Below are positions 1-6,154 of a DNA stretch of 19,457 nucleotides, piece by piece. Source of the stretch: CAXBNB01 sp040151475 (GTDB lineage Bacteria; Bacteroidota; Bacteroidia; Cytophagales; Cyclobacteriaceae); assembly GCF_040151475.1 (NCBI RefSeq), contig NZ_JBDKWG010000075.1, positions 1 to 19,457 on the forward strand. Direction: 5' to 3'. Position numbers and translations under genes: made by a program. Numbering within the stretch: position 1 is the first letter of the stretch; the number at the start of each line of letters is the position of its first letter. The notes below the pieces were generated by a model. It saw nothing but the letters and a program-made list of their open reading frames with translations, was not told where the DNA came from and did not search any database.

Positions 1-184
1 TCTTACAATATACTATTTTCGTCTTCTCAGGATGGGCTCGTAAACCGCAAACTTCTAGACGTTCTTTTAGTGATGCAAGTATTCTGTCAGCTTCTATTTG
101 GCTCCTGCAATGAATGATCAGGTCATCAGCATACCGTACCATCACACCAGATGGATGGTATTTCTCCAAAACCTTGCCACAAGT
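1..184 (-). pseudogene. Group II intron-type reverse transcriptase/maturase fragment
   Basis: Not an ATG-started ORF, but the minus strand reads open from about 184 to the left edge and gives an unmistakable reverse transcriptase palm segment. A YHP..VMVRYADDLIIHCRS stretch (the YADD catalytic box lies at 122-133) is followed by a helix and then LEVCGLRAHPEKTKIVYCK at the window edge. YADD followed by IHCRS and HPEKTKIVYCK is the signature of group II intron-encoded RT/maturases. Immediately upstream (185-187) an in-frame TAA closes the frame, and the expected fingers/palm N-terminal half is absent, so the gene is truncated on its 5' side. The 3' part (domain X, maturase) would lie beyond base 1. 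Whether that part is intact cannot be seen. A retron or DGR reverse transcriptase is less likely given these flanking motifs. Confidence 0.85.
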
Positions 185-237
185 TTATAGAATTGTTACT
201 CAGAGATATAGACTTCCTATAGGTTAAATACAAAAAC

Positions 238-276
238 CGGCCTTTTAAACAAAGCATGTTCGGCCTTTTAAACAAA
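238..276. repeat. 16-bp direct repeat, 23-bp period
   Basis: CGGCCTTTTAAACAAA occurs exactly twice, at 238-253 and 261-276, separated by GCATGTT. It is a partial tandem duplication between the reverse transcriptase fragment and the SDR gene. The ATG at 256 lies in the spacer between the two copies, which is one reason not to use it as the SDR start. It may be a scar of the event that truncated the RT gene or of polymerase slippage. No function is evident. Confidence 0.8.
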
Positions 277-327
277 ATCAAAGGTTTTTCTTCCATCTAC
301 TTTTGTCGTAACAAAACAAAATTAGAA

Positions 328-1326
328 ATGGAACAAAACAATTATCAAGGAGCATTGCAGAAACCAACCGGTTCTGGATTTAATGCAAAATCAACAGCAA
401 ATGAAGTAATCAAAGGTTTTGGCCTTTCAGGAAAAATTGCAATTGTAACCGGTGGCAATACAGGGATCGGCCTGGAAACTACCAAAGTACTTGCAGCGGC
501 TGGAGCAACAGTGATTGTACCGGCAAGAGATACTGAAAAGGCCAAACAAAATCTGAAAGGAATTGCAAATGTAGAATTAGAAACGCTGGACTTAATCAAT
601 CCCGAATCGATCGATGCATTTGCGGAAAAGTTCCTGGCTTCAGGCAGACCACTTCATTTGCTTATCAATAATGCGGGAATTATGTGGGTTCCGTTGCGTA
701 GAGATAGTCGGGGTATAGAATCTCAGTTAGCAGTCAACTATCTGGCACAATTTCACCTCGTCGCAAGGCTATGGCTCGCTCTTAAAAAAGCCAATGGCGC
801 CAGAATAGTTAACGTATCTTCTGAAGGACATCAGTTTGCCCCTTTCAATTTCGAAGATCCGAATTTCGAAAAAAGGAAATATGAGACCCTACTTGGGTAT
901 GGACAATCAAAAACTGCTTGCAACCTGTTTGCTATGGAACTGGACAATCGTGCAAAAACTTCTAATATCAGAGCATATTCTGTGCATCCCGGATCAATCG
1001 GCGGAACAGAATTGAGCCGGGAGGCTCCATTGGAATTATTCCAGCAAATGGGGTTCCTTGATGCTGATGGAAATATGCTACCGGAAGTGGCAGCCAGTCT
1101 AAAAACCGTCCCTCAGGGTGCTGCTACCTCCGTTTGGTGTGCTACCAGCCCGTTACTCAATGAGATCGGTGGGGTGTATTGCGAAGATTGTGAGATTGCC
1201 GGGCTGGAGGTAACCGATAGTATCGGCACTGCCGGAGTAAAACCATATTCTTTAGATGAAGCAAATGCCAAGCGGCTATGGACATTAAGTGAAAAAATGA
1301 CGGGTATATCATTCAGCATAGATTGA
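328..1326 (+). CDS. Short-chain dehydrogenase/reductase (classical SDR), NAD(P)-dependent
   Basis: Predicted cytosolic oxidoreductase of the classical SDR family, 332 residues from the ATG at 328. The frame also opens at an ATG at 256, but those 24 extra residues (FGLLNKIKGFSS...) lie on a direct repeat and do not resemble an SDR N-terminus. All family landmarks are present: the Rossmann glycine motif TGGNTGIG at 41-48, NNAG at 114-117, and the catalytic tetrad N137, S164/S165, Y191 and K195 in YGQSK, followed by SVHPGSIGGTELS. The length and the extended C-terminal part resemble the retinol dehydrogenase/WW-domain-oxidoreductase-like SDRs common in bacteria. The substrate cannot be inferred. 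An AraC-type regulator lies 78 bp downstream on the same strand and may control this gene. In other genomes such pairs often act on aldehydes, ketones or quinones, but nothing here proves that. Confidence 0.9.
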   Translation: MEQNNYQGALQKPTGSGFNAKSTANEVIKGFGLSGKIAIVTGGNTGIGLETTKVLAAAGATVIVPARDTEKAKQNLKGIANVELETLDLINPESIDAFAEKFLASGRPLHLLINNAGIMWVPLRRDSRGIESQLAVNYLAQFHLVARLWLALKKANGARIVNVSSEGHQFAPFNFEDPNFEKRKYETLLGYGQSKTACNLFAMELDNRAKTSNIRAYSVHPGSIGGTELSREAPLELFQQMGFLDADGNMLPEVAASLKTVPQGAATSVWCATSPLLNEIGGVYCEDCEIAGLEVTDSIGTAGVKPYSLDEANAKRLWTLSEKMTGISFSID

Positions 1327-1404
1327 GGCTTTAAATATCGGCAAGTAAATAACATATGAATATATCCTTAGAATTGCTTAGTTTAATCCATCGAAATTAG
1401 AGAA

Positions 1405-2211
1405 GTGGATCATATATCAAAATATATCACACCGGAGATCAAGCTTTCCTGTTATGAGGATGAGTTCTTCAAATCAGAGATTGTGTTCGATCAGCACATG
1501 TTGATATGGTTTATTTCCGGGGAAACCAGAATTGTACAGGTGGATGCTGTGCATCGTTTCAAAACCGGGGACATTTTTCTGATCCCTAGAAATAAACCTG
1601 CAACAGTCATCAACTACCCAAAAGACGGGCTACCACACAAAACGGTAGTCATGCTCTTAACAACGGATATTCTGAGGAACTTTTACAGCAATGTCGAAGT
1701 GAAAGCTAAGATAACCCCTGTACCGGGGATACGCAGCTTCAATAATCACCCGCTGCTCGAAAGTTGCCTTGCTTCCTTAATACCCTATTTTGAAATGAGT
1801 GAACCTTTCCCGGAAAATCTGGCATCATTGAAAATCGCAGAAGCCATTAGCATACTGAGAGTAATAGATCCTGAAATTGATGGTACATTATCTAACTTCG
1901 ATGATCCTCATAAAGTAGATCTCATCAGTTTTATGGAAAAAAACTACATGTTTAATATGCCCATAGAAAAATTTGGCTACCTGACCGGAAGAAGCCTTAC
2001 TACCTTCAAACGTGATTTTAAAAAAGCATTTAATATCACACCCCAAAGATGGCTCACGCAAAAGCGACTGGAGCTGGCACATTACCAGTTGGCCGAGCAA
2101 AGAAGGAAGCCTATGGAAGTTTGTTTTGAAACAGGTTTTGAAAACCTATCTCACTTTTCTTTTGCCTTCAAAAAACAATTTGGCTATGCACCAACAAAAT
2201 TGATAAGGTAA
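1405..2211 (+). CDS. AraC/XylS-family transcriptional regulator
   Basis: 268 residues, starting at a GTG (1405). The in-frame TAA at 1384 excludes an earlier start. The N-terminal part (about 1-150) resembles the cupin-like ligand-binding half of AraC proteins, with a segment of the FKTGDIFLIPRNKPATV type. The C-terminal part (about 170-268) is a double helix-turn-helix: MPIEKFGYLTGRSLTTFKRD is the first HTH, F...ITPQRWLTQKRLELAHYQL the linker helix, and VCFETGFENLSHFSFAFKKQ with FGYAPTKLIR the second HTH and the family signature. It is a DNA-binding activator or repressor. Its place directly after the SDR gene on the same strand suggests local regulation of that gene or co-expression with it. 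The effector is unknown. Confidence 0.92.
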   Translation: MDHISKYITPEIKLSCYEDEFFKSEIVFDQHMLIWFISGETRIVQVDAVHRFKTGDIFLIPRNKPATVINYPKDGLPHKTVVMLLTTDILRNFYSNVEVKAKITPVPGIRSFNNHPLLESCLASLIPYFEMSEPFPENLASLKIAEAISILRVIDPEIDGTLSNFDDPHKVDLISFMEKNYMFNMPIEKFGYLTGRSLTTFKRDFKKAFNITPQRWLTQKRLELAHYQLAEQRRKPMEVCFETGFENLSHFSFAFKKQFGYAPTKLIR

Positions 2212-2245
2212 AAGAACATCGCTAAGCATCCATGAACGAAGAGAG

Positions 2246-2344
2246 TTATTGGTCAGGATAAATAGAAACCAACCACTGCTTTTTGTGAACATCAATACCT
2301 ACATATAGCGTAAGAGATGAAAATAAGCTAACTTTATTATCCAT
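2246..2344 (-). pseudogene. IS110-family transposase, N-terminal remnant
   Basis: On the minus strand an ATG (2344-2342) opens a 32-codon frame reading MDNKVSLFSSL followed by TLYVGIDVHKKQWLVSIYPDQ, then TAA at 2248-2246. VGIDVHKKxW is the conserved start of IS110-family DEDD (RuvC-like) transposases, and the D of GID is the first catalytic acidic residue. An intact IS110 transposase has roughly 300-400 residues, so about 90% is missing. Beyond the stop no transposase-like sequence continues, and the AraC gene ends at 2211. The break therefore lies near 2245, where the element appears to have been cut by a deletion or by insertion of the neighbouring DNA. It is non-functional as a transposase. 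Confidence 0.8.
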
Positions 2345-2560
2345 AAATTTAATCTTTAGGGATTTGATTTTGACTTAATTAAGTTAATTCCCTTTAGATT
2401 GTTAATGGATACTATGAATGAATGGGGTTCCACTGGTCAGGAAAGTTTGGTGGGGATTGTAAATTCCGCCACAATTAATAAATTTAAAATAAGGCGGGCT
2501 ATGTACGAGCGGAAAGCACACTGGACAGACGGGCAGTTAGTACCTTCTAATCCCCACTCA
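2345..2560 (-). ncRNA. Candidate IS110 bridge-RNA region (non-coding end of the remnant element)
   Basis: This spacer directly precedes the IS110 transposase start codon. In IS110-group elements that position holds the non-coding end specifying the bridge (seek) RNA, which pairs with target and donor DNA. The sequence is clearly structured. A perfect 9-bp inverted repeat pairs 2549-2557 (GTGGGGATT when read on the minus strand) with 2450-2458. Nested inside it, CCGCC/GGCGG (2493-2497 with 2466-2470) closes an AT-rich loop. A further small hairpin forms around 2422-2437. The structures lie in the order expected for an RNA transcribed towards the transposase. The exact RNA ends, the guide loops and the element boundary cannot be fixed without homologous copies. 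Confidence 0.5.
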
Positions 2561-2629
2561 TCATAGCTGAACATTATGGATATTGATCCATACAAAATAG
2601 ATTAAATACTTTAAACGAATTATAAATTA

Positions 2630-3442
2630 ATGTATATGAATAAAATACTGCCTGTCTTTTTGATTTGGGTATCCATAGGTTCCCTTTTCGCACAACCAAA
2701 AACAGTTGAGGTACTAGGTTATGAAGCCAATCAGAATGCACCTCTTCCTTTCGCTAAAAAGAATAAGGACGGACAAACTATCTACGACTCAAGAGTATTT
2801 GGTTCCCCAAAATTCTTTCCAGGAATGATTATCACAGCATCAGGAGAAGAAATAGAAGGTGATATAGCGGTATTTAATAATACTTCTGACTGGGATTTTG
2901 TAAAAAGAGCTATCGTAATTATTCCAAATGGAGAGGACAAAGGGCAATATTTGGGTTCAGGATCGGTGATTTTAATCAATCAAAAGAAAAAAAAGGAAGA
3001 AGTATTTTATGATTATTATGATGGAATTTATTTGCAAAGATTAGTTTCTGGAAGGTTGAGATTAAGTTACAATCCAGCGGCAGGAAATTCTAAAAAAATA
3101 TCAAGTTTTATCGGAAAATCTTTCCTTGATTCTTTAACATCAAACGTTGTAAAGAAATCTATTAAACAAGACCTCTCCAATGGCAAGTCACTTCAGGAAT
3201 CTTTGGAAAAAGCTAAGCTCAAATCAGATTTAATCAATGTTGCTTCTGACATAGAAATCGTAGAGAAAGAATATTTGCTTTATGATTCTGTTACTGAAAA
3301 ATTGGTTGCCATTACGGAAGATAATTATGCTCAAGTAATGACTGAATATGTGAAGGGATGTACATCTTTTAACGAGAAGAAATTGAAGGACTACAAGAAA
3401 ATAAATGAAGTGATTCAGCAAATAAATAATGAGTGCCTATGA
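2630..3442 (+). CDS. Exported protein of unknown function
   Basis: 270 residues from the first ATG (a second in-frame ATG at 2636 gives MNKILPVF and is equally plausible). The N-terminus is a clear signal peptide: basic residues, then ILPVFLIWVSIGSLF, with likely cleavage after FAQ at about residue 21. The mature protein has a beta-rich first half that includes a segment of the GMIITASGEEIEGDIAVFN type, as seen in several uncharacterised secreted Bacteroidota proteins, and a helical, lysine-rich C-terminal half (about 150-270). There is no lipoprotein cysteine, catalytic motif or sorting domain. I do not recognise the family. It begins shortly after the IS110 remnant and has no co-oriented partner within 200 bp, so it probably has its own promoter. 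Confidence 0.75.
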   Translation: MYMNKILPVFLIWVSIGSLFAQPKTVEVLGYEANQNAPLPFAKKNKDGQTIYDSRVFGSPKFFPGMIITASGEEIEGDIAVFNNTSDWDFVKRAIVIIPNGEDKGQYLGSGSVILINQKKKKEEVFYDYYDGIYLQRLVSGRLRLSYNPAAGNSKKISSFIGKSFLDSLTSNVVKKSIKQDLSNGKSLQESLEKAKLKSDLINVASDIEIVEKEYLLYDSVTEKLVAITEDNYAQVMTEYVKGCTSFNEKKLKDYKKINEVIQQINNECL

Positions 3443-3670
3443 GATCCCTAACAAACAATATAGCACTTGCTTCTAAATGGTTCCTTGAAAAATATGCTGC
3501 AAACCCGATACTTTAGTAGATATTTAAAAGACCAGAGGCACGTGCCATATCTGATCGTTACAGGCCATAACCCGTCCTAAAAAGGCTACACATCACGTAA
3601 CAAAATGTATAAAAACGACGGAATTAAAAAAAACGATAATATTAAGATCAGCTCTTCAAACCTATGAGTT
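3443..3670. other. Spacer, nothing recognised
   Basis: 228 bp between the exported unknown protein and the coiled-coil DHp gene, with no ORF, clear hairpin or repeat. It should contain the promoter of the downstream gene, but I found no convincing TAnnTTTG element. Confidence 0.4.
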
Positions 3671-4477
3671 ATGAATAAGAAAAAAGAAATGGAAGAATTT
3701 CTAAGTATAAAAAGGGAGTTAGCATTTCAAAAAGTAGAAATTGAAACACTAAGAGCAGAACTAATACTATCTAGAAAAGAAAATGCAATTCAAAATGACC
3801 AGAAACAAAAACGGGCTAATGAATTATTAATTGCAAACAAAGAACTTGCTTTACAAAAAAATGAAAAACGAAAACGAGCTGAAGAACTAATCATAGCAAA
3901 CAAAGAGCTTGATTTTCAAAAAGATGAAAAACAAAAACGGGCAGATGAATTATTAATTGCAAACAAAGAACTTGCTTCGCAATATCATCGGAAACAAAAG
4001 CGAACCGATGAATTATTGAAAACAAAAACAGAACTTGCTTCGCAAAAAAATAAAGAACAGAAATGGGTCGATGAATTATTCACAGCAAACAAAGAACTTG
4101 CTTTACAATATTATCAGAAACAAAAAAAGGATGAAGAGTTATTAGTTCTGCAAAAGGAACTTGCCTTGCAATATGAGGCAAAAAAAGAATTGGTATCAGA
4201 ACTAACTATTGCCTACACTGAACTTATGAAAACCGAAGATTCTTTAAGAGCCCATATTGAAGGATTAGAAGATATGATGTTCATGATTTCACATAAAGTA
4301 AGGCAACCTATTGCACAAATTTTAGGGATTTCTAACCTTCTGGAAGAATCGGCAAATTATTCTTCTTACGAATTAAAAAAAATTGTAAGTTATTTAAAAC
4401 CTTCAGCAATTGACCTGGACAATTTCACGAAAGAATTCACAACATTTATGCAAAACGTTTATCGAAAAAAAGACTAA
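3671..4477 (+). CDS. 21-residue-repeat coiled-coil protein with orphan histidine-kinase DHp segment
   Basis: 268 residues, no signal peptide or membrane segment, so cytosolic. Residues about 47-193 consist of seven units of exactly 21 residues (three heptads), consensus KRADELLIANKELALQKxEKQ, predicting a long continuous coiled coil. Residues about 199-262 resemble the HisKA dimerisation/phosphoacceptor helices of sensor kinases: MMFMISHKVRQPIAQILGIS contains the candidate phospho-acceptor H208 in an H-box, followed by a second helix. The HATPase_c domain that should follow is missing and the protein stops at residue 268, so it cannot phosphorylate itself. Possible roles are a phosphotransfer or dimerisation partner for a full-length kinase, or a remnant of a longer PAS/coiled-coil kinase. 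The gene is distinctly AT-rich. It stands alone on its strand with spacers of about 200 bp on each side. Confidence 0.85.
   Translation: MNKKKEMEEFLSIKRELAFQKVEIETLRAELILSRKENAIQNDQKQKRANELLIANKELALQKNEKRKRAEELIIANKELDFQKDEKQKRADELLIANKELASQYHRKQKRTDELLKTKTELASQKNKEQKWVDELFTANKELALQYYQKQKKDEELLVLQKELALQYEAKKELVSELTIAYTELMKTEDSLRAHIEGLEDMMFMISHKVRQPIAQILGISNLLEESANYSSYELKKIVSYLKPSAIDLDNFTKEFTTFMQNVYRKKD
3809..4249 (+). repeat. Seven tandem 63-bp units inside the coiled-coil gene
   Basis: The 21-residue protein repeats correspond to 63-bp DNA units starting at 3809, 3872, 3935, 3998, 4061, 4124 and 4187. The first three share long runs such as GAATTATTAATTGCAAACAA, while later units are more diverged. 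This indicates stepwise duplication, and copy number may differ between strains. Confidence 0.85.
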
Positions 4478-4605
4478 ACCGGACACTGCCGATAGACATC
4501 AGAATCAAGGACTTTCAGTACACATTTGGCACACAAACGGTCACTCACTTTTCCTAAAATATCGTTTGCACGGGCTGCTCTTTGGATAGCGAAAAATATA
4601 AAACC

Positions 4606-4623
4606 CCATTTTCAATAAAATGG
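4606..4623 (+). other. Small perfect hairpin upstream of the lysine-rich gene
   Basis: CCATTTT at 4606-4612 and AAAATGG at 4617-4623 form a 7-bp stem with a CAAT loop, 54 bp before the start of the 35-residue gene. It lies between the end of the DHp gene and that start, so it could be a weak terminator or a leader structure. It has no following T-run, which argues against a classical terminator. Confidence 0.35.
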
Positions 4624-4677
4624 ATCAGTAAGTATTTAAATTCGGGAGTACAATTCAAACACTAAACAATCAATACC

Positions 4678-4785
4678 ATGGGAAAAGGACAGGACGCCAA
4701 GAAAAACGTCAAAAAAGAAGCTACCAAAACTGCCAAAGAAAAAAAAGCTGAGAAAATCGAAAAGAAAGCTAAAAAATCAAGATAG
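4678..4785 (+). CDS. Small lysine-rich basic protein (35 residues)
   Basis: An ATG at 4678 opens a 35-codon frame ending in TAG, read as MGKGQDAKKNVKKEATK then TAKEKKAEKIEKKAKKSR. Fourteen of the 35 residues are lysine and the protein has alternating K/E charge typical of a single amphipathic or salt-bridged helix. The start MGKGQ(N/D)(S/A)KK with a KTxKEKKAEK continuation resembles a family of tiny uncharacterised proteins that I recall as being found in many bacteria, which supports it as a real gene. Nucleic-acid or ribosome association is a guess based on charge only. The next gene starts 69 bp downstream on the same strand, so the two may be co-transcribed. Confidence 0.65.
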   Translation: MGKGQDAKKNVKKEATKTAKEKKAEKIEKKAKKSR

Positions 4786-4854
4786 AAACATTATAGTGTG
4801 ACATCTGATGTTATCCCTTTTTGCTTCATCGGGTCAATCATCCGGCAAAAAAAA

Positions 4855-5112
4855 ATGAAAATTCAAAAATCAGATATATATTTTTCCATCTCATTGATCT
4901 CAGCAATATGGTTTGCACTGACCAGTTCTTTTTGGGTCTATTATATGAATCTGGTATTGTCATTTCCTTTTGCTGTCCTTAGCCTGTTGCTATGGCACAG
5001 AAGCAAAAAAACAGACAATAAGCTTAAAAGATACAAAGCTATACCCTTTATTTTAATACTCGGAACAATCGTTTCGTTGGTTGCTTTGATCATTCTTTTG
5101 GTCTATGGCTAG
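4855..5112 (+). CDS. Small integral membrane protein of unknown function
   Basis: 85 residues from the ATG at 4855. The frame is open further upstream to a GTG at 4798, but that extension is polar and would separate the start from its hydrophobic segments, so the ATG is preferred. There are three hydrophobic segments: about 7-26 (YFSISLISAIWFALTSSFWV), about 29-46 (LVLSFPFAVLSLLLW), then a basic loop HRSKKTDNKLKRYK (cytoplasmic by the positive-inside rule), and about 63-84. No recognised domain. The DUF3592-like membrane protein follows after 90 bp on the same strand. Confidence 0.65.
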   Translation: MKIQKSDIYFSISLISAIWFALTSSFWVYYMNLVLSFPFAVLSLLLWHRSKKTDNKLKRYKAIPFILILGTIVSLVALIILLVYG

Positions 5113-5170
5113 CAGAATGCCAGGCCACTATTTTTCCAGCTACCTGTATCTATTTTCATACTTTTTAATC

Positions 5171-5178
5171 TACTTTAG
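5171..5178 (+). promoter_or_regulatory. Putative Bacteroidota -7 element before the DUF3592 gene
   Basis: TACTTTAG matches the Bacteroidota -7 consensus TAnnTTTG at all but one position and lies 24 bp before the ATG at 5203, a plausible distance. No good -33 TTG partner is seen, so this rests on a short motif only. Confidence 0.3.
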
Positions 5179-5202
5179 TTACAATCTAATCTCTAATCGC
5201 AA

Positions 5203-5898
5203 ATGAAAAAAGCATCCGAATTATTGACAGGAATAGCAGTAGTATTCTTGGGTATTGCATTATTTGGTACAGGTGCCTATTTTTTACAGGAAAAAATGGG
5301 ATTTTACACTCAATCAACCCAAGCTGAAGGGATTGTTATAGACATAGAATCCAGACGTCATCGCAGTACCACCTACTATCATCCGCTGATTTCTTTTGAA
5401 AGTGAAGACGGAAATACTTATACATTTTCATCAGAAACCGGTACAAGCTCCGGGTTTGACTTTAACAAGGGTGACAAATTAATGATAAGGTACATCAAAG
5501 AAGACCCTCAAATGGCCAAAGTTGATAGTTTTATTGAGTTATGGGGTCTGCCTGCCGCTCTCCTCGTATCAGGTTTACTTATATCTTTGGCAGGTTCCTA
5601 TACCTGCTACAATTATTTCAACAAAATGAAACTCCGAAAAGAGCTACTAAAAACAGGAAAACTAATTCAGCTACCTGGTCGGGTAGAATCCAGAAAATCG
5701 AAAAACAAAACAGAATTTGTAGTTGTCTCAGAATGGCTCAACCCGGCAGATTCTAAAATGTACACTTTCACCAGTGATAAAATCTCCTATGACCCAGCCT
5801 CGTTTCTCACCGACAAGTTAATAGATGTGTGGATTGATCCAATGAGTCCAAAAAACAAGCACTATGTGGATATTTCTTTCCTTCCAGAAAAGGGTTAG
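5203..5898 (+). CDS. DUF3592-like membrane protein
   Basis: 231 residues with two membrane segments, about 8-28 (LLTGIAVVFLGIALFGTGAYF) and about 113-135 (WGLPAALLVSGLLISLAGSY). Between them lies an extracytoplasmic beta domain: EGIVIDIESRR, then YYHPLISFESEDGNTYTF and FNKGDKLMIRYIKEDPQMAKV. This pattern of TM, a beta sandwich with a HP.I.F....G....F core, a GD...V.Y.P-type strand, then TM is that of DUF3592 proteins. The C-terminal portion repeats a similar beta arrangement in the cytoplasm (VESRKSKNKTEFVVVSEW and VWIDPMSPKNKHYVDISF), so the protein may contain two copies of the fold on opposite sides of the membrane. No enzymatic residues are known for the family. Confidence 0.75.
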   Translation: MKKASELLTGIAVVFLGIALFGTGAYFLQEKMGFYTQSTQAEGIVIDIESRRHRSTTYYHPLISFESEDGNTYTFSSETGTSSGFDFNKGDKLMIRYIKEDPQMAKVDSFIELWGLPAALLVSGLLISLAGSYTCYNYFNKMKLRKELLKTGKLIQLPGRVESRKSKNKTEFVVVSEWLNPADSKMYTFTSDKISYDPASFLTDKLIDVWIDPMSPKNKHYVDISFLPEKG

Positions 5899-6154
5899 GG
5901 CATAAACAACATTAGAGGTTGCCTTAAAAGAGTGAATCAATTGCCGCTCAGGCAGATGTTCCGGCACCCTTTGGAAAAAGCATCATTAGCTGTTTCTCGA
6001 ACAGATTCCAGAGTACCTGCCTGAACGAGTCAGGGCTCAAAGAATAGCAAGTATTTTCAACTGCATTTGCCCTAGGTAAGGTTCAAAGTCCTAAAACAAT
6101 TTAAAATTTACTCTTATCTTAGCAAGATTCACGCATAGAAAAAACTGATACAGA
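5899..6154. other. Spacer with a weak CCTG/CAGG palindrome
   Basis: 256 bp without a coding frame. CTCAGGCAG near 5947-5955 and CCTGCCTGAACGAGTCAGG near 6017-6035 contain the same CTGCC/GGCAG-like cores seen in the two large repeat spacers, here degenerate. A possible -7 element for the epimerase-like gene lies at its right end. Confidence 0.35.
6115..6122 (+). promoter_or_regulatory. Putative -7 element before the epimerase-like gene
   Basis: TATCTTAG fits TAnnTTTG except at one position, 32 bp ahead of the ATG at 6155. It is the same variant (TAnnTTAG) as the motif before the DUF3592 gene. The -33 part is not convincing. Confidence 0.28.

Noticed and set aside
1..184. Diversity-generating retroelement or retron
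   Set aside because: No template/variable repeat pair or msr/msd-like structure is seen, and the motifs around YADD are those of group II intron maturases.
256..327. N-terminal extension of the SDR from the ATG at 256
   Set aside because: The extension overlaps a direct repeat and does not look like an SDR N-terminus; the ATG at 328 gives a normal family start.
3809..4249. Regular 63-bp repeats as a CRISPR array
   Set aside because: The units are contiguous, in frame and coding for heptads; there are no unique spacers.
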